Below, piece by piece: positions 1 through 6,275 of a stretch of 27,191 nt of DNA; position 1 is the first letter of the stretch, and the number at the start of each line of letters is the position of its first letter. The position numbers were made by a program, and so were the translations under genes. A model generated the notes under the pieces. It had not been told where the DNA came from. It was given only the letters and a program-made list of their open reading frames with translations, and did not search any database. The DNA is from an uncultured Oscillibacter sp. Its GTDB lineage: Bacteria > Bacillota_A > Clostridia > Oscillospirales > Oscillospiraceae. The stretch spans positions 1-27,191 of the forward strand of contig CATOKC010000036.1 of the NCBI GenBank assembly GCA_951800675.1. The letters run 5' to 3'.

Positions 1-60
1 CTTGCATGTGTTAAGCACGCCGCCAGCGTTCGTCCTGAGCCAGGATCAAACTCTCTATAA
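1..60 (-). rRNA. rrs: 16S rRNA, 5' end only (partial)
   Basis: The reverse complement contains AGAGTTTGATCCTGGCTCAG followed by GACGAACGCTGGCGGCGTGC and TTAACACATGCAAG, the universal 5' end of bacterial 16S rRNA, including the 27F primer site. The gene runs leftwards out of the window, so only about the first 60 nt are present. The mature 5' end is placed near base 60 (TTTATAGAGAG) by analogy with Bacillus-type 16S ends, and may be off by a few bases. Confidence 0.97.
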
Positions 61-280
61 AATGGTATCTAAACGGCTTAGCCGCTTAAACCAACATAGA
101 GCTATTTGTCATAGCTTCAAGCATTTTTTCGGTTGCTGCTTTCGAGGCAATTGACTAAACCTCTACTCACCCACAACCTTGGTTCTCCCGTCGTGATTTC
201 TCACAACCAGGAGCTCCGTCTGGTGCTTTCTTTTCGTTACGTTGTTTAATTTACAAGGTACACACCTCATCGGCGGAACG
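61..280 (-). other. rRNA operon transcribed leader
   Basis: This is the stretch between the most proximal rRNA promoter and the 16S 5' end, and it holds no protein gene. On the minus strand it begins with a segment reading GTACCTTGTAAATTAAAC, like the sequence near the antitermination/processing region of other Firmicutes rRNA leaders; I treat it only as a possible boxA-like region. Close to 16S there is a perfect 6-bp hairpin, AGCTAT-N5-ATAGCT (100-116), and a smaller CGGC-TTA-GCCG hairpin (74-84). They may belong to the processing stem, whose other strand would lie beyond 16S outside the window. Confidence 0.7.
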
Positions 281-286
281 TTTGCT

Positions 287-315
287 ATTCTAGCACGTTC
301 ATCCCCGTTTGTCAA
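287..315 (-). promoter_or_regulatory. rRNA promoter 1 (proximal)
   Basis: On the minus strand, a perfect -35 TTGACA (310-315) lies 17 bp from -10 TAGAAT (287-292). Upstream of the -35 is an A/T-rich tract, a likely UP element. It is the nearest of four matching promoters and should start transcription near base 280. Confidence 0.88.
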
Positions 316-389
316 GCTCTTTTTTGAAATTCTTTTGAATTTCTTTCGAGCCGTCGCTCAGGTCCGGCGCTATGGAATTTAGCTTCGCT

Positions 390-418
390 ATTCTATCACG
401 CAGCTTTTGGTTTGTCAA
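390..418 (-). promoter_or_regulatory. rRNA promoter 2
   Basis: On the minus strand, TTGACA (413-418), a 17-bp spacer and TAGAAT (390-395) form a near-consensus housekeeping promoter. The initiation segment AGCGAAGCT follows the -10 and an A/T-rich tract precedes the -35, as in the neighbouring copies. Confidence 0.88.
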
Positions 419-494
419 GTGTTTTTTTCGAAAACTTTTCAAGTTCGATCCTCAAACCCTTGCGCCCCAACCGCCTCGGTCAGACAGCTTCGCT

Positions 495-523
495 AGATTA
501 CCACGTCTTTCCTCGTTTGTCAA
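495..523 (-). promoter_or_regulatory. rRNA promoter 3
   Basis: On the minus strand, TTGACA (518-523), a 17-bp spacer and TAATCT (495-500) are followed by AGCGAAGCTGTC. Copy 4 has an almost identical box-to-start segment. Upstream lies an A/T-rich tract with runs of A on the transcribed strand. Confidence 0.86.
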
Positions 524-597
524 GTACTTTTTTCGTTTTCTTTTCGAATTCGACTTTTTTTACTTGACGCCCGCCTGTCCTCCCGGACAGCTTTGCT

Positions 598-626
598 AGA
601 TTACCACGCCACGCCTCGTTTGTCAA
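598..626 (-). promoter_or_regulatory. rRNA promoter 4 (distal)
   Basis: On the minus strand, TTGACA (621-626), a 17-bp spacer and TAATCT (598-603) are followed by AGCAAAGCTGTCC. It is preceded by a long A-rich tract (about 627-665), a likely UP element. This is the most upstream recognisable promoter of the array; I see no fifth copy between it and the terminator at 730-768. Confidence 0.86.
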
Positions 627-729
627 TCCCCTTTTTCCCTTTTTTCGCCCTTTTTTGAAAATTATCGCTGTTCGCGCTTTTATTCGCTAGGACCTCTGGG
701 CAGTTTTAACAAACCCAGACAATCTCTCG

Positions 730-768
730 AAAAAACAGCAGGCCGGTTTCCCGTGGAAAACCGGCCTG
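730..768 (-). terminator. Rho-independent terminator of the dus-sigma-anti-sigma operon
   Basis: A perfect 11-bp stem, CAGGCCGGTTT / AAACCGGCCTG (739-749 with 758-768), is followed on the minus strand by a run of six U (730-735). It lies 24 bp beyond the anti-sigma stop codon and separates that operon from the rRNA promoters. Confidence 0.92.
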
Positions 769-792
769 AACCGCGGCGCTTCTTAATACTTC

Positions 793-1620
793 TTATAGGA
801 ACGGCCCTGTCACCAGCACCAGGAAGCTCCCTTCCGCCTCTTCCGGCAACTCCCCCCGCCGTCCCAAGTCCTCCAGCAGCGCGCGGTATTCCTCGGCGCT
901 CAACTCATAAAGGCGCTTCTCGCCCTTTTCCCATATAGGGTCCAAGTCCTCCAGCAGCTCTCCGACCTCTTCCGCCGTCAGGCATAGCGCCTCCTCCGGG
1001 ATGGCCCCATCCATGGCGGCCTCCGGGACGGCGGCCATGGCGGTTTTCTCGTCCTTCCGCAATTCCGCGTCATCCATTTCCGCCGTCCGCATGGAGGCGC
1101 TCCGCTTCGGCGCAGCTTCCGCGGGCGCTTCCGGCGCGGCTTCCGGCAGCACCGCCTGCGCGGCAATTCCCGCCTCACGCTCTTCCACCAGACTCTCCTC
1201 GGCGCCGTCGGTCTCCATGCGGTCGTAGAGCGCAGTTTCCCCTCGGTCATCTCCTGACAGTACGCCGTTCAGGCCACCGCCAGGTCCGGTTCGAACCAGA
1301 ATCACCAGAGCGCAGCAAGCCGCCAGAGCGGCAATCATCCCAGCCCAGCGCCGGGTGGAGCGCCGTTTCAGTTCCACGACCTTCCCTTCCCTGGCGGAGG
1401 CTTCCCGAATCCGCTCCATCACGCCTTCGGCAAAGCCCTCCGGCACCACGGCGTCCTCCACATCCGGAAATCCGGCGCGAATGGTCAGCGCGTCCTCCAC
1501 ATAGGCCCGGCAGCCAGGGCAGTTCTCCAAATGGTTCCGCGCCCGCTCCATCTCCGCTGCCGGCAGCTCCCCGTCTACAAACAGGTCCAACAGGGCCGCG
1601 TATTTCTCACAGTATTTCAT
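793..1620 (-). CDS. anti-sigma factor, zinc-finger (zf-HC2) membrane protein
   Basis: This 275-aa protein is a probable anti-sigma factor that holds the adjacent ECF sigma factor inactive at the membrane. Seen directly: an N-terminal zinc-finger anti-sigma domain (residues ~1-45) with the motif H30-x3-C34-x2-C37; one transmembrane segment (~92-109, WAGMIAALAACCALVILV) after a basic stretch; and a long Ala/Glu-rich C-terminal part, presumably extracytoplasmic, with no domain I recognise. Its ATG overlaps the sigma stop codon by 4 nt (ATGA), implying translational coupling and balanced amounts. The inducing signal and release mechanism cannot be read from the sequence. The sigma/anti-sigma pairing is typical of these families and well supported by position. 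Confidence 0.88.
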   Translation of the reverse strand: MKYCEKYAALLDLFVDGELPAAEMERARNHLENCPGCRAYVEDALTIRAGFPDVEDAVVPEGFAEGVMERIREASAREGKVVELKRRSTRRWAGMIAALAACCALVILVRTGPGGGLNGVLSGDDRGETALYDRMETDGAEESLVEEREAGIAAQAVLPEAAPEAPAEAAPKRSASMRTAEMDDAELRKDEKTAMAAVPEAAMDGAIPEEALCLTAEEVGELLEDLDPIWEKGEKRLYELSAEEYRALLEDLGRRGELPEEAEGSFLVLVTGPFL

Positions 1621-2225
1621 GAACGGCCCTCCTTTCCTGTCTGTTTAGACGGAGGCGACGGAGAAAAGTTCCCCCGCTCCAGCAAAAAACCGCGCAGCTT
1701 TTTCCGCCCCCGGTTGATGCGGGATTTCACCGTCCCGATATCCACGCCCAAGGCTTGGCCGATCTCGTCATAGCGCAGCTGCTGGATTTCCCGCAGCACC
1801 AGCGCCGCCCGATACTCCGGAGGCAGAGCCTGGAGGCCCGCCTCGATTCGCTCCCGCAGCTCCTGCCGCTCCGCCTCCTCCTGGGGGGAGGGAAGGGGGG
1901 AGGAAAGGTCCAGGTTTAACTCCTCATCATCCAGGGAGACGGCAGCCTGCCGCTTTCCCTCCCGGCGCAGCAGATCCACGCAGGCGTTGGAGGCCAGCCG
2001 GTAAATCCAGGTGGAAAAGCTGCTGTCCCCCCGAAAATTCTTCAAACCGCGCCACGCCGCGAAAAACGCCTCTTGGGCGGCCTCGGCGGCGTCCTCCGGA
2101 TTTTTGCACATCCGCTGGGTCAGGGCCAGGACCCGTTTTTCATAGAGCCGAACCAGTTCCTCAAAGGCCCCCTGGTCTCCCTCCCGGGCGGCGGCAATCC
2201 ATTTCTGTTCCCGCAAGTCCGTCAT
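1617..2225 (-). CDS. ECF-type RNA polymerase sigma factor (sigma-70 family)
   Basis: A 202-aa sigma factor containing only regions 2 and 4, the usual architecture and length for extracytoplasmic-function sigma factors. Region 2 (~20-95) includes DAAEAAQEAFFAAWRGLKNF and FSTWIYRLASNACVDLLRR, for core binding and -10 recognition. A Ser/Pro-rich linker follows. Region 4 (~130-185) contains LPPEYRAALVLREIQQLRYDEIGQALGV and DIGTVKSRINRGRKKLR, a clear -35-binding helix-turn-helix. The ATG overlaps the dus stop by 4 nt, and its own stop overlaps the anti-sigma start by 4 nt, so the three genes form one tightly coupled unit. Its target promoters are unknown; the operon promoter I can see upstream of dus looks like a housekeeping promoter. 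Confidence 0.94.
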   Translation of the reverse strand: MTDLREQKWIAAAREGDQGAFEELVRLYEKRVLALTQRMCKNPEDAAEAAQEAFFAAWRGLKNFRGDSSFSTWIYRLASNACVDLLRREGKRQAAVSLDDEELNLDLSSPLPSPQEEAERQELRERIEAGLQALPPEYRAALVLREIQQLRYDEIGQALGVDIGTVKSRINRGRKKLRGFLLERGNFSPSPPSKQTGKEGRS

Positions 2226-3214
2226 CGTTGTTCCTCCCGCTCGTCTCGGAGGTCCCGTTTCATACCTTGGGTCACCTGGTAGACATCCTCCAACGTATTC
2301 ATCCGGACAATCTGCTCCTTATAATAATTCGCGTGAGGCACGCCTTTAAGATACCAGCAGTAATGCCGCCGGGCCTCCAAAATTGCCACCCGCTCGCCTT
2401 TATATTCCGCCGCCAGTTCAAACTGCCGTACAGCCAAATCGCACCGCTCTGCCAGAGGCGGCAACGGCGGAATAGGCTCCCCCTCCAGCACGGCCTTCGC
2501 CTGCTGAAAAATCCAGGGATTCCCGAAGCAGCCCCGTCCAATCATCGCCATATCGGCCTTGGTGTGCTGGAGAATCCGGGCCGCGTCCTCTGGCTTCCAG
2601 ATATCGCCGTTGGCGATGACAGGGATGGACACCGCCTCCTTGACGGCCCGGATGCAGTTCCAATCCGCCTGGCCCCCGTAGACCTGGGCCCGGGTCCGGC
2701 CATGGACCGCCACAGCAGAGGCCCCGGCCTGCTCCAGAACCCGGGCGAACTCCACACAGTTGCAGTTGCCCAGGTCCCAGCCCCGGCGGAACTTGGCGGT
2801 AACCGGGGTGGAGGGCAGCGCCTTTACCACGGCCTCCACAATGCGCCCCGCCTTCTCCGGGTCTTTCATCAGGGCTGCGCCGTCGCCATTGTTGACGATT
2901 TTCCCCATAGGGCAGCCCATATTGATGTCCAGAATATCCGCCCCGGTGTATTCCATGGCGATTTGGGCAGCCTCAGCCATGCAGGCCGGGTCGCTGCCGA
3001 AGATCTGAACGGCGGCAGGGTGTTCCCCGGGGAACTGCCGCAGGAGGGAGAAGGTTTTCTTGTCCTTGTAGCAGAGGGCCTTCGAGGAGATCAGCTCCGT
3101 GCAGGTATAGCCCGCCCCCAGCTCCGCGCAGAGCTGGCGGAAGGCAGCGTCGGTAACGCCGGCCATAGGGGCCAATGCCAATTTTGAAAAAATGGACACA
3201 CTTCCAATGTTCAT
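2222..3214 (-). CDS. dus: tRNA-dihydrouridine synthase (DusB-type)
   Basis: Flavoprotein (330 aa) that reduces uridine to dihydrouridine in tRNA using FMN and NADPH. The N-terminal TIM barrel shows LAPMAGVTDAAFR (FMN site), INMGCPMGKIVNNGDGAAL with the conserved catalytic Cys, VTAKFRRGWD, AVAVHGRTRAQVY and PVIANGDI, all Dus signatures, followed by the small C-terminal helical domain (~240-330). I start it at the ATG at 3214 (MNIGSVSIF). It has an AGGAG ribosome binding site about 9 nt upstream and gives the usual family length; an upstream in-frame ATG would add 66 unrelated residues and lie ahead of the promoter at 3266-3294. The end overlaps the sigma gene by 4 nt. Confidence 0.94.
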   Translation of the reverse strand: MNIGSVSIFSKLALAPMAGVTDAAFRQLCAELGAGYTCTELISSKALCYKDKKTFSLLRQFPGEHPAAVQIFGSDPACMAEAAQIAMEYTGADILDINMGCPMGKIVNNGDGAALMKDPEKAGRIVEAVVKALPSTPVTAKFRRGWDLGNCNCVEFARVLEQAGASAVAVHGRTRAQVYGGQADWNCIRAVKEAVSIPVIANGDIWKPEDAARILQHTKADMAMIGRGCFGNPWIFQQAKAVLEGEPIPPLPPLAERCDLAVRQFELAAEYKGERVAILEARRHYCWYLKGVPHANYYKEQIVRMNTLEDVYQVTQGMKRDLRDEREEQR

Positions 3215-3265
3215 AGAACGGAGCTCCTCTCCTCCCCCGCCAGGGGGAAGGGTTTTGATGCTTGC

Positions 3266-3294
3266 ATCATAGCACGGATTTGGGGAAATGTCCA
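3266..3294 (-). promoter_or_regulatory. promoter of the dus-sigma-anti-sigma operon
   Basis: On the minus strand, TGGACA (3289-3294), a 17-bp spacer and TATGAT (3266-3271) match a housekeeping promoter, each box one base from consensus. Transcription would start near 3259, about 45 nt before the dus ATG. A 14-bp palindrome, TGATGC-TT-GCATCA (3256-3269), overlaps the -10/+1 region and could be a repressor site. Confidence 0.7.
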
Positions 3295-3534
3295 CTTTGA
3301 GGTTTCCGAGGCGGGATTTGCGCTCGTCCTGACAAGGGAGACGAAGGATGCGCAAGAGCCACCGCCGGTTTTGGCGGCATTTTTCCTTGCAGGTCTCCTC
3401 CGCAAGTCCCATTCCAACCTCATTCCGTTACCGTTTTGTAACCTTTTCCCATCCATTTCCCGAATCTTTTCCAGTCAAATCTTGTCCAAACGGGTCTAAA
3501 GTGGGGATAATTATACTCGCAAAGCCCGAAAGAC
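3295..3534. other. intergenic region without a recognised gene
   Basis: This lies between the divergent promoters for dus (leftwards) and the 3D-domain gene (rightwards). I find no convincing coding region: the short open frames here have no ribosome binding site and read as low-complexity basic peptides. It holds GTTAC-N6-GTAAC at about 3426-3441 and an A/T-rich ATAATTATA element near 3507-3515, which could belong to a weak extra promoter in either direction. Confidence 0.5.
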
Positions 3535-3564
3535 TTGACAAAAGTGGGGGTAAGGGTGTATACT
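3535..3564 (+). promoter_or_regulatory. promoter of the G5/3D-domain gene
   Basis: Perfect -35 TTGACA (3535-3540), an 18-bp spacer and -10 TATACT (3559-3564). Transcription should begin near 3571, giving an untranslated leader of about 170 nt. Confidence 0.85.
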
Positions 3565-3570
3565 GAGGCC

Positions 3571-3740
3571 AGTTTCTCATTGGTAACAAAAGTTACAAGT
3601 CGCCTGCTCCAACCAGGCGGCCGCCCAATACTCCCCCAGCAGGGGACCCGCAGCGCCTCTCCGCTTCCTTCGAAGCGGCATGGGGAACGGGGCTTTTGCA
3701 AGGCCCCGCTGCGAAATTACCTTATTAGGAGGGTATTCAC
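3571..3740 (+). other. structured 5' leader (candidate cis-regulatory RNA)
   Basis: The ~170-nt leader has a series of hairpins: GTAAC-AAAA-GTTAC (3583-3596), CGCCTG-N7-CAGGCG (3601-3619), CCGCTTC-CTTC-GAAGCGG (3661-3678) and CGGGGC-N9-GCCCCG (3688-3708), ending with an AGGAGGG ribosome binding site (3728-3733). It also contains GGGGACCC. Leaders of 3D-domain hydrolase genes in Firmicutes often carry the cyclic-di-AMP (ydaO) riboswitch, but I cannot match the full conserved core here. I call it only a structured leader of unknown function. Confidence 0.45.
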
Positions 3741-4823
3741 GTGAACGCTGACCAACAACCAAGTCTCTTATACGCCCTTTGCCGGCGCGGCAGCATGCTG
3801 TTGTTCTGCCTGCTCGTCGCCACCGTCACCGGCCTTTCCGCCACCGGCTGGGCCGACTCCCTATTCCTCATCACCGGGACAGAGGAGGAGGCCGCCATTA
3901 TCCTGGACCCGGACCAGAAGGACCCCCCTGATCTGTCCTCCCAGATGGTTTACGTCTCCAACGGCAGCCGGGGCTATGACATCACCCTGCAGGACAACAC
4001 CACCGTCACCGTCCGGCACGAGGGTTCCGCCGTCACCATTCTGTCCCACAAGGAGAGCGTTTCCTCCCTGCTTGCCCGCCTCCACATTTACCCCAGCCCC
4101 TTGGAGATGATCGGCGTCAAGCTCTCCGAGTCCGGCGTGGAGGTAAACGTCGCCTCCGAGCTGACCTATTATGATTATGTCACCGAAACCGCCCCCTTCG
4201 CCACCCAGCGGGTCGCCAACCCCGAGATGCTGGAGGGCGAGGAAAAGGTGGTCCAGGAGGGCGCCAACGGCGTGCGTTCCTCCGTTTATGAGGTAGTCTG
4301 GTCCAACGGGGCCCAGCTCTCCCGCCAGTTCGTAGAGGAGCTGGACACCACCGCCGTGGACCGGATTGTGGAATACGGCACAGCCAAACCGAAGCCAAAG
4401 CCCTCCGAAACCAAACAGGACCCGGATGACATTTTGGCGGAGCACGGCGAAACCGGCGGCGGCATCGCCAACGTCTCGGAAAACGCCGACGGCAGCGGAA
4501 CCCTGACCCTAAAGGACGGCACCGTGCTGAACTACTCCGGCGTCCGCTCCATGACCGCCACCGCCTACACCACCGGACACGGCGGCGTGGGCACCCGTAC
4601 CGCCAGCGGAACCGCTGTCCACGTGGGCTCCGTAGCCGTGGACAAGAGCGTCATTCCCTTGGGCACCCGCATGTATATTGTGGCCGGTGGAAACGTGGTT
4701 TACGGGCTGGCCGTGGCGGAGGATACCGGCGTCAAGGGCAACAAAATCGACCTCTACTACGACACCTATGAAGAGTGCATCCAGTTCGGCAGACGCTCCT
4801 GCACCGTCTATATTCTGGAGTAA
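3741..4823 (+). CDS. secreted/membrane-anchored cell-wall protein with G5 and 3D domains (YabE/YocH-like)
   Basis: A 360-aa exported protein probably acting on peptidoglycan. It has an N-terminal hydrophobic segment (~18-38, MLLFCLLVATVTGLSATGWA) that serves as signal peptide or anchor; a middle region resembling DUF348 (~75-140); a G5 domain (~147-215, TETAPFATQRV...VVQEGANGVRSSVYEVVW); a Pro/Lys-rich linker; and a C-terminal 3D domain (~270-358) with the three conserved Asp in AVDKSVIPLGT, VAEDTG and NKIDLYYDT. This order is that of resuscitation-promoting-factor-like YabE proteins. The 3D domain has the MltA-like fold linked to lytic transglycosylase activity, so a cell-wall remodelling role is likely but inferred. 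The start is GTG, 7 nt after AGGAGGG. It is a single-gene unit with its own promoter and terminator. Confidence 0.9.
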   Translation: MNADQQPSLLYALCRRGSMLLFCLLVATVTGLSATGWADSLFLITGTEEEAAIILDPDQKDPPDLSSQMVYVSNGSRGYDITLQDNTTVTVRHEGSAVTILSHKESVSSLLARLHIYPSPLEMIGVKLSESGVEVNVASELTYYDYVTETAPFATQRVANPEMLEGEEKVVQEGANGVRSSVYEVVWSNGAQLSRQFVEELDTTAVDRIVEYGTAKPKPKPSETKQDPDDILAEHGETGGGIANVSENADGSGTLTLKDGTVLNYSGVRSMTATAYTTGHGGVGTRTASGTAVHVGSVAVDKSVIPLGTRMYIVAGGNVVYGLAVAEDTGVKGNKIDLYYDTYEECIQFGRRSCTVYILE

Positions 4824-4830
4824 CTTTAGA

Positions 4831-4866
4831 GGCTCCCGGCAAAAAGCCGGGAGCCCTCTCTCTTTC
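4831..4866 (+). terminator. terminator of the 3D-domain gene
   Basis: A perfect 10-bp GC-rich stem, GGCTCCCGGC-AAAAA-GCCGGGAGCC (4831-4855), starts 7 nt after the stop codon and is followed by a pyrimidine tract (CTCTCTCTTTCCC) rather than a pure T run. Confidence 0.82.
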
Positions 4867-4934
4867 CCGAACCTTTTTGCGAAACCATCCCAAGCCGGGG
4901 GCGGAATCCCCCTGGGAACTGTCAATTTTGTCAA

Positions 4935-4963
4935 TTGCGGGCCGGCCCGGAAACCGATACAAT
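4935..4963 (+). promoter_or_regulatory. candidate promoter of the purine operon
   Basis: TTGCGG (4935-4940), a 17-bp spacer and TACAAT (4958-4963) form a plausible promoter with a good -10 and a weak -35. The spacer contains the palindrome GGGCCGGCCC (4940-4949). A direct repeat of TTGTCAATT-like sequence lies just upstream (about 4920-4936). The weak -35 and the palindrome over the start site suggest a regulated promoter. Confidence 0.55.
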
Positions 4964-4977
4964 AGGTATGACCTATT
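4961..4977. promoter_or_regulatory. palindromic operator candidate for the GntR regulator
   Basis: AATAGGT-ATG-ACCTATT is a perfect inverted repeat (7-bp arms, 3-bp centre). It overlaps the end of the proposed -10 and the start site, 57 bp ahead of the GntR/UTRA gene. The GGT...ACC half-site arrangement resembles operators of the HutC/UTRA subfamily of GntR regulators, which carry GGT-N-TA-N-ACC-like cores. I saw no second copy in the window. Confidence 0.65.
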
Positions 4978-5034
4978 CCACGGACGGATCGAGCGTTTCC
5001 TTTCCGGAATCTTCATCACAACGAGGTACTTGGA

Positions 5035-5763
5035 ATGAACAATAGTCACATCTCCCATACCAAGGCCATCCGCGCCCAGCTGCTGGCGGCTATGCGCGAC
5101 GGCGAATACGCCCACCGGGAGCGCCTGCCCCGGGAAAGCGTGCTCTGTGTCAAGCTGGGCATCAGCCGCACCCAGCTGCGGGACATTCTGGCCTCCCTGG
5201 AGCGGGAGGGCTTCATCACCCGCCGCCACGGGGTGGGCACCATCATCAACCGCCACGTGCTGGACGTCCACACCCGAATGGACATTGAGGTGGAGTTCCT
5301 GGACATGATTCGCCAGAACGGCTTCACCCCGGCGGTGGCCTCCATCCGCTTTTGGGAGGAGCCGGCGGACAAAAGGACCGCCGCCCAGCTCCAGCTCCCG
5401 GAGGGAACTCCCATGCTCCGGGTCTCCCGCCTCTGCACCGCCGACGGCCGTCCCGCCATCTACTGCGAGGACGTCATCGAAAAGGCCCTCATTCGGGAGC
5501 ACTACACGGAGGAGGATTTAAAGCCCCCCATCTTCCACTTCCTCCAGCAGTCCTGCGGCATATATCCCTACCTGGACCTGACAGACCTCCGGGCCGTCCC
5601 GGCGGACGGGAAGCTGGCGGACGTTCTCCAGGTCCCCGTGGGCACGCCCCTGCTGTATATGGAGGAGGTGGACTTCGACATCGACGGCAAGCCGGTGTTC
5701 TGCTCCGCCGAATACTTTGCCGACGGCATTTTCCGCCACACGGTTTTACGAAAGAAGCTGTAA
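5035..5763 (+). CDS. GntR family transcriptional regulator (HutC/UTRA type)
   Basis: A 242-aa repressor-like protein with an N-terminal winged helix-turn-helix (~5-72; KAIRAQLLAAMRDGEY...LPRESVLCVKLGISRTQLRDILASLEREGFITRRHGVGTII) and a C-terminal UTRA ligand-binding domain (~90-238; PEGTPMLRVSRLCTADGRPAIYCEDVI...PVGTPLLYMEEVDFDIDGKPVFCSAEYF). The ATG follows an ACGAGGT ribosome binding site. It is the first gene of the purine operon and ends 19 nt before purE, so it probably controls the operon and itself through the palindrome at 4961-4977. Classic Firmicutes PurR is a phosphoribosyltransferase-fold protein and is not related. A purine-pathway ligand is inferred from position only; the UTRA domain does not reveal the effector. 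Confidence 0.9.
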   Translation: MNNSHISHTKAIRAQLLAAMRDGEYAHRERLPRESVLCVKLGISRTQLRDILASLEREGFITRRHGVGTIINRHVLDVHTRMDIEVEFLDMIRQNGFTPAVASIRFWEEPADKRTAAQLQLPEGTPMLRVSRLCTADGRPAIYCEDVIEKALIREHYTEEDLKPPIFHFLQQSCGIYPYLDLTDLRAVPADGKLADVLQVPVGTPLLYMEEVDFDIDGKPVFCSAEYFADGIFRHTVLRKKL

Positions 5764-5782
5764 TTTGAAGGGAGAGCTTACA

Positions 5783-6271
5783 ATGAAAAAAGTTGCCGTA
5801 CTCATGGGTTCCGATTCCGACTGGCCGGTAGTCCGGGCCGCCTGCGCCCAGCTGGACGCCTTCGGCGTCCCCTACGAGGCCCATATCATGAGCGCCCACC
5901 GCAGTCCCGCCCAGGTGGCGGAGTTCGCCTCCTACGCCCGGAAGAACGGCTTCGGCGTCATCATCTGCGCCGCCGGCATGGCCGCCCATCTGGCGGGGGC
6001 CGCGGCCGCCAACACCACCCTGCCCGTCATCGGCATCCCCATGAAGGGGGGCGCCCTGGACGGGCTGGACGCTTTATTAGCCACCGTGCAGATGCCCAGC
6101 GGCGTTCCCGTGGCCACCGTGGCCCTGAACGGGGCCAAGAACGCCGCCATTCTGGCCGCCCAGATCCTGGCGGTGGAGGACGCAAATCTGGCGGCCTGGC
6201 TGGATGCCGCCCGCCGGGACATGGCGGCCCAGATCGAGGAGAAGGACGCCGCCCTTCAGGCGGAAATCTGA
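5783..6271 (+). CDS. purE: 5-(carboxyamino)imidazole ribonucleotide mutase / AIR carboxylase PurE
   Basis: A 162-aa enzyme that forms carboxyaminoimidazole ribonucleotide (CAIR) in de novo purine synthesis. Signatures are [53 protein letters not shown] and [17 protein letters not shown] with [14 protein letters not shown], covering the whole PurE fold at normal length. The start is the ATG at 5783 ([10 protein letters not shown]), after a GAAGGGAG ribosome binding site; an earlier in-frame ATG lies inside gntR and would add 22 unrelated residues. No purK is present in the window. The enzyme may therefore work as a class II PurE using CO2 directly, or purK may lie elsewhere; the sequence alone does not decide this. 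Confidence 0.96.
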   Translation: MKKVAVLMGSDSDWPVVRAACAQLDAFGVPYEAHIMSAHRSPAQVAEFASYARKNGFGVIICAAGMAAHLAGAAAANTTLPVIGIPMKGGALDGLDALLATVQMPSGVPVATVALNGAKNAAILAAQILAVEDANLAAWLDAARRDMAAQIEEKDAALQAEI

Positions 6272-6275
6272 GCGC

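Noticed and set aside
372..599. Open frame across the rRNA promoter array (Phe-rich)
   Set aside because: It reads through promoter boxes and A/T tracts in the wrong direction, has no ribosome binding site, and is a by-product of TTT-rich UP-like elements.
3215..3412. Longer dus start at 3412 (396 aa)
   Set aside because: The extra 66 residues do not resemble Dus proteins, cross the promoter, and the ATG at 3214 has a good ribosome binding site.
3482..3517. Second plus-strand promoter (TTGTCC with GATAAT or TATACT)
   Set aside because: The boxes either have poor consensus or wrong spacing (18 bp with a weak pair, or 24 bp), and a perfect promoter lies immediately downstream.
3571..3740. Cyclic-di-AMP (ydaO/yuaA) riboswitch upstream of the 3D-domain gene
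   Set aside because: Gene context fits and GGGGACCC is present, but the UUGGGGUGAA and CCGAACCCGUCAGCUAACCUCG parts of the conserved core are not found. Kept only as an unnamed structured leader.
4856..5034. Guanine/purine riboswitch or PurR box before the purine operon
   Set aside because: Neither the conserved purine aptamer core (TATA...CCTAAT...GTTTC) nor a CGAA-N16-TTCG PurR box pair is visible. The only strong element is the 17-bp palindrome.
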